64,000 bases of DNA from contig CAWCBG010000014.1 in assembly GCA_963793845.1 (NCBI GenBank), positions 744,001-808,000 of the forward strand, read 5' to 3'. Positions 56,647 to 64,000 of this stretch are shown one piece after another (position 1 is the stretch's first letter; the number at the start of each line of letters is the position of its first letter). This DNA is from CAWCBG01 sp963793845. GTDB taxonomy: Bacteria > Acidobacteriota > Terriglobia > Terriglobales > Acidobacteriaceae. Made by a program: the position numbers and the translations under genes. The notes beneath the pieces were generated by a model. That model did not search any database. It saw only the letters and a program-made list of their open reading frames with translations, and was not told the DNA's origin.

Positions 56647-58597
56647 TTAGTCGTCCGCCGAAACGGCAACGCCCGGTCCTTCGCTGTGTGGCAGTAGCGC
56701 CGCCGGTATCTCCTGGTCCTTGTACTGCAACTGGTAGAGCTTCCAATAAATGCCGCGGTTGGCGAGCAGTTGCTGGTGCGAGCCGATCTCGCGCACCTGG
56801 CCCTTATGCATCACGATGATCTTGTTGGCGCGCTGCACCGTGCTCAGGCGGTGGGCGATGATGATCGAGGTGCGGCCTTCGACCATGCGGGTGAGCGCCT
56901 CGCGCACGCGGAACTCGGTCTCGGTGTCGACGCTGGATGTGGCTTCGTCGAGGATCAGGATCTTGGGATTGTGCGCCAGCGCGCGGGCGAACGAGATGAG
57001 CTGCTTCTGCCCGGTCGAAAGCGTGCTGCCGCGCTCGCGAACTTCTTCGGCGAATCCGCCGGGCAGCGAGCGAATGAAGTCGGCGACGTTCACCTGCTCG
57101 GCGGCGTTCTCGACCATCGCGTCTTCAATCCAATGTCGAGCCCAGTCGAATGTTGCTCGCCACCGTTCCGGTAAAGAGGAACGGATCCTGCAAGACAACG
57201 CCATAGCGCCGCCGCAGGTCGTCGAGGTCCATATCGCGGATATCGACCCCATCCACGCGGATCGCGCCCTTCTGCACATCGTAAAAGCGCAGCAGCAGAG
57301 AGATGATGGTCGTCTTCCCCGCGCCGGTATGGCCGACGATGGCAACCGTTTCTCCCGGCTCGATGGTGAACGAGACGTCGCGCAAAATCCAGTCGTATTC
57401 GGTCGCCAGATTCACGTCGCCGGCAGCAATGCCTTTCAGCTTCTCGCCCTTGCGCGCGGCTTCTTCGGCGGCCTGCGCCAGCGTGCGATAGGCGAACCAG
57501 ACGTGGTCGAACTCGATGCGGCCGGGGCCGTCCGGCACCTTCGGCTCGGCGGGTGAGGTGATCTCGGCGGGCGTGTCGAGCAGCTTGAAGACGCGCTCGC
57601 TCGATGCCATGGCCGATTGCAGGATGTTGTATTTCTCGCTCAGGTCCTGGATGGGCCGGAAGAAGCGCTGGGCATACTGAATGAACGCCACCAGTACGCC
57701 GATGGTGACCACCTGGCTAAGGACCTGCCGGCCGCCGAACCAGATGACGCTGGCGATGGCCGTCGCCGATAGCACTTCCACCACTGGATAGTAGACGGCG
57801 TGCGCCAGGATGGCGTCTTTGTACGCATCCATGTGGGTGCGGTTGATCTTTTCGAATTTTTCGTACGACTTCTGTTCGCGATTGAACAGTTGCAGCACCA
57901 CGATGCCGCTGACGTGTTCCTGCAGGTAGGCGTTGATCCGGGCGATGGCGATGCGGATGCGCCGGTAACTGTCGCGCACCTTCCTGCGGAAGATCGAAGT
58001 CGCGTAGAAGATCAGCGGCAGCACGGCGAAGGTGATGAGCGCCAGCTTCCAGCTCATGTTGAGCATGATGGCGAGAATGCCTGCCAGGACGAATACGTCC
58101 TCGAAGATGGACACGACGCCGGCGGTAAACATTTCGTTCAGCGCGTCAACGTCCGAGGTGACGCGGGTCACCAGGCGTCCTACGGGATTCTTGTCGAAGA
58201 AGGCGACGTGCAGCTTCTGCAGGTGGCGGAAGATCTCGCTGCGCAGATCGAACATGACCTTCTGACCCGCCCACTGCATGATGTAAGTCTGGGCGAACTC
58301 AAGCACGAAGCTGAAGGCCAGCAGCCCAACATAGATGGCCGCGATCTGCGCAATACCGACCATCGGTTTGGAGCTGAGGAAACGGTCCAGCAGGGAATGG
58401 GATTCGGTGTGACTGGCGAGGTACTTATCGATGGCAACTTTGGTGAGGTAAGGGCCAAGCACGTCCGCGAACGCCTTCAGCACGATCGCCACCAGGACGA
58501 CGGCGACCTGCCAGCGATAGGGCCGCAGATACTTCAGCAGGCGTTTCATCAACCTGCTGTCGTATGCCTTGCCTAGTATCTCTTCTTCTTGGGCCAT
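56647..58597 (-). CDS. MsbA-like lipid A/multidrug ABC transporter, frameshifted
   Basis: About 650 residues in total. The membrane domain (WQVAVVLVAIVLKAFADVLG ... VIWFGGRQVL) and the ATPase with Walker A VGHTGAGKTTIISLL read from ATG 58597. Near 57135 the frame shifts, and the signature and Walker B portion (GSTLSTGQKQLISFARALAH, ILILDEATSSVDTE, IIAHRLSTVQRA) is in a second frame down to 56647. All motifs are preserved, so a sequence error is likely. Homodimeric half-transporter; next to lpxB, a lipid A flippase role is plausible. Confidence 0.87.
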
Positions 58598-58715
58598 GTC
58601 GTAAGGATGATTGTAGCGAAAGTGCTGAACTGATTAGACGAGATGAGAGGTGTGGCGGATTCGGAGCTGTGCGGTCCGGGCGGCTGCTAAAACAGATTCC
58701 GAGTTGCTGCGCCCC

Positions 58716-58810
58716 GGTAGAGCGTGGCTTCAGGCACGCGTTCCGCGCTACGTTTTTTCCTCGGTGGCTTTTGCGTGGCCCGTACGCGGCGCTGAAGCGC
58801 CGCACTACCC
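58716..58810. repeat. Two intergenic hairpins of the dnaE2-inserted type
   Basis: First: GGTAGAGCGTGGCTTCAGGC with ACGCG; second: GCGGCGC-TGAA-GCGCCGC followed by ACTACCCG. Same family as the hairpins in dnaE2, at 47036 and at 52780. They lie in the gap between the ketosynthase end and the ABC start. Confidence 0.55.
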
Positions 58811-58843
58811 GATCCCGGTTTGAGGGCCTGGGAGAAAATCCTA

Positions 58844-60091
58844 TTACAGCTTCCGCAGCACCAGCGCCGAATTTTTGGAGCCGAAGGCGATGCAGTTGCA
58901 TATGGCGTGTTCAACCGAGACACGGCGTCCCGGTTCCGGCACGTAGTCGAGGTCGCACTCCGGGTCCGGCTGCTCAAGGTTGATGGTGGGCGGAATCTCC
59001 TGATGGTGCATGGCAATCAGCGTAGCTGCCACCCCGGCCGCGCCACAGGCGCCCTGGGGATGGCCGATCTGCGCTTTCAGGCTCGACATGGGAGTGCGCT
59101 GGGCCTTGTCGCCCAAGGCCAGCTTGATGGCCCGGGTCTCAATGCGGTCGTTGAGCTGGGTCGAGGTTCCATGCAGGTTGACGTAATCCACATCGGTGGG
59201 AGAGATGCCGGCATCCGACATGGCCATCTCGATGGCACGGGCAGGCTCTTCGCCACATTCCTGCAGACCGAACGCGGTGGAACGCCTCACAGGTAGAACC
59301 GTAGCCCGCCACTTCGGCCAGGATCGTGCGCCGCGTGCGCGGGCGTGGTCATAGTCCTCCAGCACAAACATCCAGGAGCCTTCGGCCACCACGAATCCGT
59401 CACGATCGGCGGAGAACGGCCGCGAGGCGCGCTCCGGCTCGTGATTCCACGAGGCCGTCATGATGCGCATCAGCGTGAAGCCCTTCATGATGCCGGGAGC
59501 GATGGGCGCGTCGACTCCGCCAACCAGCATCACGGGCAGAAATCCGAACTGGATCTGGCGCAGCGCGTAGCCCAGCGCATCGGTGGATGAAGTGCATCCG
59601 GTGGTGATGACGTGGCTCATCCCGCGCAGTCCGAAGCGCATGCTGACTTCGCTGGACAGCGTGCCCATGGTGCCGCTGGGAATGCAGAACAGGCTGACCT
59701 GCTTGATCTTTCCTTGCAGCCACAGGCGGTACTGCTCTTCGGAAAACTCTTGCGCTCCGCCGCCCGAGCCGAGAACTACCCCGATATCGCGTTGTTCGGG
59801 GAGTGACAACTTCGCCGGCTCGATTCCCGCTTGCGCCAGGGCTTCGCTTGAGGCTGCAAGCGCGAGGGGCACAGCGCGGGAGACGTGCTTGCGTTCGTGG
59901 GCATCGACCCAGGCAAGCTCGTCGAAGCCGACTACCTCGCCGGCAATCTGCACCGGCAGTTCGCTGGGGTCGAAAGCTATGATCCGCCTTACGCCGCTGG
60001 TTCCGGCGAGAGCGGCACGGCAAAAAGCCTCATTGCCAATGCCGTTGGGGCTGACCGCGCCCATCCCTGTGATGACCACTCTCTTTTTCAT
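58844..60091 (-). CDS. Beta-ketoacyl-ACP synthase (FabF/FabB-like), with a compensating frameshift pair
   Basis: A 415-residue thiolase-fold condensing enzyme. The active Cys166 is in TTGCTSSTDALGYAL, and His residues are in NLHGTSTQLND and AQIGHPQGACGAAG. Between about 59272 and 59326 the current frame gives unlike residues, while another frame gives ILAEVAGYGSTCEAFHRVR, the expected family text: one base lost near 59326 and one gained near 59271. Elongates an acyl chain with malonyl-ACP; no ACP gene is adjacent, so it may belong to a specialised lipid or pigment pathway or to general fatty-acid synthesis. Confidence 0.87.
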   Translation of the reverse strand: MKKRVVITGMGAVSPNGIGNEAFCRAALAGTSGVRRIIAFDPSELPVQIAGEVVGFDELAWVDAHERKHVSRAVPLALAASSEALAQAGIEPAKLSLPEQRDIGVVLGSGGGAQEFSEEQYRLWLQGKIKQVSLFCIPSGTMGTLSSEVSMRFGLRGMSHVITTGCTSSTDALGYALRQIQFGFLPVMLVGGVDAPIAPGIMKGFTLMRIMTASWNHEPERASRPFSADRDGFVVAEGSWMFVLEDYDHARARGARSWPKWRATVLPVRRSTAFGLQECGEEPARAIEMAMSDAGISPTDVDYVNLHGTSTQLNDRIETRAIKLALGDKAQRTPMSSLKAQIGHPQGACGAAGVAATLIAMHHQEIPPTINLEQPDPECDLDYVPEPGRRVSVEHAICNCIAFGSKNSALVLRKL

Positions 60092-60233
60092 GAAGTAGTG
60101 TGAGATGCCAGTGCCGGCCGAACTGTTACCGGTAAACGCGTATCTTTAAGAACGGCGCTCCAACCCCTCGCAAGATGCGGGCATAATAGGCAAAGGTCTA
60201 CTGTAGTACCCAGAAGCACTTTTCGCGAATCGC

Positions 60234-61508
60234 GTGTCACAGGGAATTTACATCTCGGTCCCGTTCTGCCGCACCAAGTGCAGCTTCTGCAACTTTGCTT
60301 CCGGGGTATTTTCGCATGCCCTGTTTGAGAAGTACGTGAAGCAAGTCTGCTCCGAGATCGCCGGAGCGAGCTTGCTTGGCACCGCACTTGGAGGTCAGAT
60401 CGAACGCGGTGTCGATTCCGTTTACCTGGGCGGAGGAACGCCTTCGGTGTTGGCGCCCGGCCAGTTAAAGCAACTCTTTCAGACAGTGCGCGACACCTTC
60501 GATGTGGAGGCGTCCGCTGAGATTACGGTCGAGTGCGCACCCGGTACAGTCACGCAGGCGATTCTGGAGACACTGGTGGACTGCGGAGTGAATCGCGTGA
60601 GCCTGGGTGTGCAGTCCTTCGTCGACCAGGAATGCTCGGCGGTAGGCCGGCTGCACACGCGAGCCGTGACGCTTGACGATATTGCGCAGTTACGCTCGGC
60701 TGGCATCGGAAATATTGGAATCGATCTGATTGCAGGCCTGCCCCATCAGACCGAACAAAGCTGGGATTTCTCGCTGCAAGAGACGCTGTCGACAGGGGTG
60801 CCGCATGTCAGCGTCTACATGCTGGAGGTCGACGAAGATTCGCGCCTGGGCAATGAAGTTCTCGCAGGTGGCAGCCGCTACCATGCGCACTTCGTGCCCG
60901 ACGACGATCTCACCGCCGATCTTTACCTCGCCGCCTGTGAGCGACTGGAGAAGGGCGGCGTTCAGCAATACGAGATATCGAACTTCGCGCGACCGGTGAC
61001 TCATGGCATCGGCTTGCGCGACTCGCGTCATAATTTGAAGTACTGGACACGGCAGCCGTATCTCGGTTTCGGGGTCGATGCCCACTCCATGCTGCCCGCC
61101 GGCGAAGACCTTCGTGAACGCGGAATTGAGGCGGTTCGTTTCGCGACTCCCGATTCGCTGGAGGCTTATGCGCAGGAGGGGGCGGCCGGGCAGCCTTTGG
61201 AAGAGCGAGTCCGGCAATTGCATTCCTCGCGGACGCCGGTTGATGCGCGGGCAGCGCTGGAGGAGTCGTTCTTTCTTGGATTACGGCGAAATCGAGGAGT
61301 GTCGTTACCGCAGTTGAAGGAACAATTTGGCGACGCCGCCGTGGAGGCGCACGTTCCGGTGATCGCCGAACTGGTTGAAGAAGGTTTGCTGAAAGACATC
61401 GGTCAAAGCCTCCGGCTCACGTCTCGGGGACGGCTGTTGTCGAATGAGGTATTCGAGCGGTTTCTGCGGGAGCCATCCCACTCTGTGGGACTCAGTTCCG
61501 GCGCGTAG
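60234..61508 (+). CDS. hemW: HemW-like radical SAM protein
   Basis: A 424-residue protein starting with GTG at 60234. The radical SAM cluster is CRTKCSFCNF (Cys12, 16, 19). GGGTPSVLAPGQLKQLF, then VNRVSLGVQSFVDQECSAVG and YLEFGVDAHS-type YLGFGVDAHSMLP follow the HemN/HemW pattern. Four-Cys HemW are heme chaperones, not coproporphyrinogen oxidases; this one lacks the extra Cys-bearing region of HemN. The C-terminal end (PSHSVGLSSGA) includes a palindromic repeat. Divergent from the ketosynthase. Confidence 0.85.
   Translation: MSQGIYISVPFCRTKCSFCNFASGVFSHALFEKYVKQVCSEIAGASLLGTALGGQIERGVDSVYLGGGTPSVLAPGQLKQLFQTVRDTFDVEASAEITVECAPGTVTQAILETLVDCGVNRVSLGVQSFVDQECSAVGRLHTRAVTLDDIAQLRSAGIGNIGIDLIAGLPHQTEQSWDFSLQETLSTGVPHVSVYMLEVDEDSRLGNEVLAGGSRYHAHFVPDDDLTADLYLAACERLEKGGVQQYEISNFARPVTHGIGLRDSRHNLKYWTRQPYLGFGVDAHSMLPAGEDLRERGIEAVRFATPDSLEAYAQEGAAGQPLEERVRQLHSSRTPVDARAALEESFFLGLRRNRGVSLPQLKEQFGDAAVEAHVPVIAELVEEGLLKDIGQSLRLTSRGRLLSNEVFERFLREPSHSVGLSSGA
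61476..61490. repeat. Palindrome TCCCACTCTGTGGGA at the hemW C-terminus
   Basis: A 15-nt palindrome in coding sequence that encodes SHSVG just before the stop. It is related to the copies in imuB and dnaE2. Confidence 0.55.
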
Positions 61509-61558
61509 CCAGAACCGACACGATGCTAAACTGAAAAGGTCGCCGCACAAGGTTTGCC

Positions 61559-62647
61559 ATGTACACCTCTGCTCCTGAAAGCGAAGTCACCCCAGCTAAG
61601 CTGTCAGCCGTAGTGATCGATCTGCGCAGCGACACTGTCACCAAGCCCTCACCCGAGATGCGTCAGGCCATGTTCGAGGCCGAGGTCGGCGACGATGTCT
61701 ACGCGGAAGATCCGACCATTAACCGTCTGGAGCAGCGTGCTGCCGAGATCTTCGGCCGTGAGGCGGCCCTGTTTGTTCCCAGCGGCACGATGGGAAACCA
61801 GATCGCCATCAAGCTGCACACGCAGCCCGGTCAGGAAGTGATCTGCGAAGAGCGCGGCCACGTCTTCGATTACGAGATGGCCATGATGGCGCAGTTCTCC
61901 GGCGTCCTGTCGCGAACGGTTCGCGCCGACGACGGTATTCTGACGTGGGAGCTGGTGAAATCGAAGCTACGGCCCAGGAGCTACCACTCCGCAAAGACCG
62001 GGCTGGTCTCGCTGGAAAACACGCATAACATCGCGGGCGGAGTGGTTACGCCTCTGGCCGTCTTCGAAGAGATCTGCGACAACAGCCACGCGGAAGGCCT
62101 GCCCGTGCACCTCGACGGTGCGCGTGTGTTCAACGCTGCGGTGGCGCTGGGAATTCCGGTGGCGCGACTCACAGCTAAGGCGGATACCGTGATGTTCTGC
62201 CTGTCGAAAGGATTGGGCGCGCCGGTTGGGTCGTTGCTAGTAGGCAGCGCTGAACTGATCGATCGCGGACGCATTGTACGCAAGGCGCTTGGCGGCGGGA
62301 TGCGGCAGGCCGGCATTCTTGCAGCGGCAGGACTGATCGCGCTGGAGCAAGGTCCGGCGAAGCTGAAGACCGATCACGCGAACGCGAAGTTTCTTGCGGA
62401 AGGCCTGGCGCAGATTCCTGGAATCAAGATCGATCCGAGCAAAGTGGACACCAACATTCTGATTTGTGATATCACCGGCACCGGCATGACCTCATCCGAT
62501 TTGTCGCGCAAGCTGCGCGAGAGGAATGTGCTCGCCAATGGCGTGGGTGCGAAGCTGCTGCGCTTTGTTACCCACCTCGATGTGAATCGCGAGCAGTGTG
62601 CCCAGGCGCTTAAGGTCATGAAAGAAGTTTGCGGCGCTCGCATCTAG
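61559..62647 (+). CDS. ltaE: Low-specificity L-threonine aldolase
   Basis: A 362-residue PLP enzyme. The fold-type I pattern is present: IDLRSDTVTKPSPEMRQAMF at the N-terminus after a ~20-residue leader, VPSGTMGNQIAIKLHT, a His-Asp zone VHLDGARVFNAAVALG, and the PLP lysine in FCLSKGLGAPVGSLLVG. It splits threonine to glycine and acetaldehyde. A start at 61559 or slightly downstream is possible. It lies 26 bp before the Rdx/SelW-like gene and may be co-transcribed with it. Confidence 0.92.
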   Translation: MYTSAPESEVTPAKLSAVVIDLRSDTVTKPSPEMRQAMFEAEVGDDVYAEDPTINRLEQRAAEIFGREAALFVPSGTMGNQIAIKLHTQPGQEVICEERGHVFDYEMAMMAQFSGVLSRTVRADDGILTWELVKSKLRPRSYHSAKTGLVSLENTHNIAGGVVTPLAVFEEICDNSHAEGLPVHLDGARVFNAAVALGIPVARLTAKADTVMFCLSKGLGAPVGSLLVGSAELIDRGRIVRKALGGGMRQAGILAAAGLIALEQGPAKLKTDHANAKFLAEGLAQIPGIKIDPSKVDTNILICDITGTGMTSSDLSRKLRERNVLANGVGAKLLRFVTHLDVNREQCAQALKVMKEVCGARI

Positions 62648-62673
62648 GGGACAAACTATCTATGGAGGAACTC

Positions 62674-62907
62674 ATGGAAGTAGAAATCCGTCGCTGCCTG
62701 TTTTGAGCCGACCTGCGAAGCTTGGCCGGGAGCCTCAAGCGCGAATTGCAGACCAGATATGGCATTCAGCCCAAGATGAAAATGGCCATGGGGGAACTGG
62801 AGATTCTGGTGAATGGCCACAGAGTTTTCTCGCATAAAGAAACCGGCCTCAAGCCGAGTACAGATGTCCTGCTGGCGACCATCTTCCCTGACACGGGCAA
62901 ACCATGA
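62674..62907 (+). CDS. Rdx/SelW-like selenoprotein with in-frame TGA (Sec)
   Basis: From ATG 62674, with GGAGGA 5 bp upstream, the frame reads MEVEIRRCLF, then TGA at 62704-62706, then ADLRSLAGSLKRELQTRYG up to 62907 (77 codons). The C-x-x-(TGA) motif (Cys8, U11) sits at the same place as the CxxU of SelW/SelT. The remaining body has GELEILVNGHRVFSHKETGL, matching the FEVMVAGKLIHSKKKG-type strand of the Rdx fold. Length fits SelW (~80-90). A standard annotation would start at 62722 (TTG) and lose the redox motif. Family SelW-like proteins are redox/thioredoxin-like oxidoreductases. Sec insertion here is inferred, not proven. Confidence 0.83.
62720..62740 (+). promoter_or_regulatory. Candidate bacterial SECIS-like hairpin
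   Basis: GCTTG (62720-62724) pairs with CAAGC (62736-62740), extended by a G-U pair, with a loop containing GGGAG. It begins 14 nt after the TGA, within the distance bacterial SECIS elements require. The stem is short, so this is a suggestion. Confidence 0.4.
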
Positions 62908-63020
62908 TGAGTGACAACGGGGCGCGATTCGCCGCCGCTGCTATGTCATAATCGATAGTTTTCACGTTGTACGTCTATCGATTCCGGCATAGTAGCGCGT
63001 CGATCCCAGGGGAGGGCCAT

Positions 63021-64000
63021 TTGGATTTTCAGCTTTCGGAAGAACAGCTGCAATTGAAGAAGATGGTGCGCGACTTCGCAGCCCGCGAGATCGCGCCGCA
63101 CGTGATGAAGTGGGACGAGGCCTGCGAATTTCCCTTGGAAGTGGTCAAGGAACTCGGCAAGCTCGGTTTGCTGGGCATGATTTTCCCTGCCGAATACGGC
63201 GGCGCGGGAATGGGCTATGTCGAATATGTCATCGCGATCGAGGAACTCTCGCGAGTCGACGGTTCCGTCGGCATTATCGTGGCCGCGCACACCTCACTCT
63301 GCTCGAACCACATCTTTATAGCGGGCAATGAAGAGCAGAAGCGCAAGTACATTCCGAAACTTGCGAGTGGAGAATTCATCGGCGCATGGGGGCTGACGGA
63401 GCCGGGCTCGGGTTCCGACGCAGGAGGCGCGCGCTGCACCGCTGTACGCAAGCGCGACAAGTGGATTCTGAATGGCGCCAAGACCTTCTGCACCAACGGA
63501 CACTACGCCGACGCTGTGGTGGTGATCGCGGTAACCGATAAGACCGCGCACACTCACGGTCTTTCGGCGTTTGTGGTGGACAAAGACACCAAGGGATTTC
63601 GCCCGGGGAAGAAGGAAAACAAGCTCGGTCTCCGCGCCAGCGATACTGCGGAACTTATTTTCGAAGATTGCGAAATTCCCCTGGGGAACCTGCTAGGCAA
63701 GGAAGGCGACGGCTTCATCGACGCTATGCGGACTCTGGATGGCGGGCGGATTTCGATCGCAGCGCTCGGTCTGGGCATGGCGCAAGGCGCGTACGAAGCG
63801 GCGTTGAACTATTCCAAACAGCGCAAGCAGTTCGGTAAGGCAATCAGCGAGTTTCAGGCGATCGCGTGGAAGCTGGCCGACATGGCAGTGGAAATCGATG
63901 CTGCCCGCCTGCTGACCCAGCGAGCGGCGGCCATGAAAGACGCCGGCCTGAAGACCACGCTGGAATCCTCGATGGCCAAGCTGTACACCAGTGAAGTGGC
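63021..64000 (+). CDS. Acyl-CoA dehydrogenase (3' end beyond window)
   Basis: Start is TTG at 63021 with GGGGAGGG upstream. The first ~326 residues are present. They include the N-terminal helices (FQLSEEQLQLKKMVRDFAAR), the FAD-binding region (GAWGLTEPGSGSDAGGARC), KWILNGAKTFCTNGHYADAV and the C-terminal helical start (RISIAALGLGMAQGAYEAAL, YSKQRKQFGKAISEFQAIAW). Typical enzymes are ~380 residues, so about 55 are missing. It oxidises acyl-CoA to trans-enoyl-CoA; chain-length preference unknown. Confidence 0.92.
   Translation, partial: MDFQLSEEQLQLKKMVRDFAAREIAPHVMKWDEACEFPLEVVKELGKLGLLGMIFPAEYGGAGMGYVEYVIAIEELSRVDGSVGIIVAAHTSLCSNHIFIAGNEEQKRKYIPKLASGEFIGAWGLTEPGSGSDAGGARCTAVRKRDKWILNGAKTFCTNGHYADAVVVIAVTDKTAHTHGLSAFVVDKDTKGFRPGKKENKLGLRASDTAELIFEDCEIPLGNLLGKEGDGFIDAMRTLDGGRISIAALGLGMAQGAYEAALNYSKQRKQFGKAISEFQAIAWKLADMAVEIDAARLLTQRAAAMKDAGLKTTLESSMAKLYTSEV

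Noticed and set aside
62662..62673. Upstream ATG (62662) as start of the SelW-like gene
   Set aside because: The GGAGGA ribosome-binding site overlaps it and positions the ATG at 62674 correctly.

Overview
The window looks like chromosome from a GC-rich, Gram-negative soil bacterium, most probably an Acidobacteriota of the Terriglobia type. This is inferred from gene content: lpxB and a lipid-flippase ABC gene (outer membrane), a PEP-CTERM protein, a TonB/TPR small protein, a LssY-domain protein, secreted CarboxypepD_reg-like and HdeA-like proteins, imuA-imuB-dnaE2, and many short GC-rich hairpin repeats between genes. No rRNA, CRISPR array or complete IS element was found. Two tRNAs are present: Val(UAC) on the minus strand and Glu(CUC) on the plus strand.

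Layout. 0-8.2 kb: the end of a GH5 glycosidase, then a minus-strand operon of ATP-grasp ligase, YbdK-type carboxylate-amine ligase, M29-type aminopeptidase and a second ATP-grasp-like protein (frameshifted), with two alpha/beta hydrolases nearby. Together they suggest a small peptide or amide metabolite pathway. 8.6-13.9 kb: envelope proteins, a LysR regulator, and a HigBA-like toxin-antitoxin pair between two copies of a hairpin repeat. 14-25.7 kb: CPBP protease, GlgX, a Kir-type K+ channel, an HdeD-like protein, an RND efflux pair and a tandem universal stress protein. 25.7-31.5 kb: PPK2, a BON protein, a repeat-rich noncoding stretch, tRNA-Val, a response regulator, a PEP-CTERM protein and a GNAT. 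31.5-38 kb: the imuA-imuB-dnaE2 SOS mutagenesis operon, then tRNA-Glu. 38.4-47 kb: comM, rpoZ, rho, an IS4-type transposase remnant, VapBC, cysK-cysE, a DUF4242 protein and an Mrp ATPase. 47-52.8 kb: a stand-alone OLD-family nuclease and secreted proteins, one with DM9 repeats. 52.9-64 kb: an M1-fold protein that has lost its zinc site, lpxB, an MsbA-like ABC transporter, a ketosynthase, hemW, threonine aldolase, a SelW-like gene with an in-frame TGA, and the start of an acyl-CoA dehydrogenase.

The main discoveries are: (1) a 77-codon Rdx/SelW-like gene with a Cys-x-x-TGA motif, read as selenocysteine, which ordinary gene calling would truncate; (2) the two-ATP-grasp plus YbdK plus peptidase cluster; (3) a block of intergenic-type hairpin repeats inserted in frame in dnaE2, and a short palindrome that recurs inside coding sequence; (4) an M1 pseudo-peptidase; and (5) dispersed 31-nt-unit hairpins and a MITE-like element.

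Five otherwise well-conserved genes carry single- or double-base frameshifts, one of them a compensating pair. This pattern suggests residual sequencing errors rather than true pseudogenes, so start and end calls in those genes should be read with that in mind.
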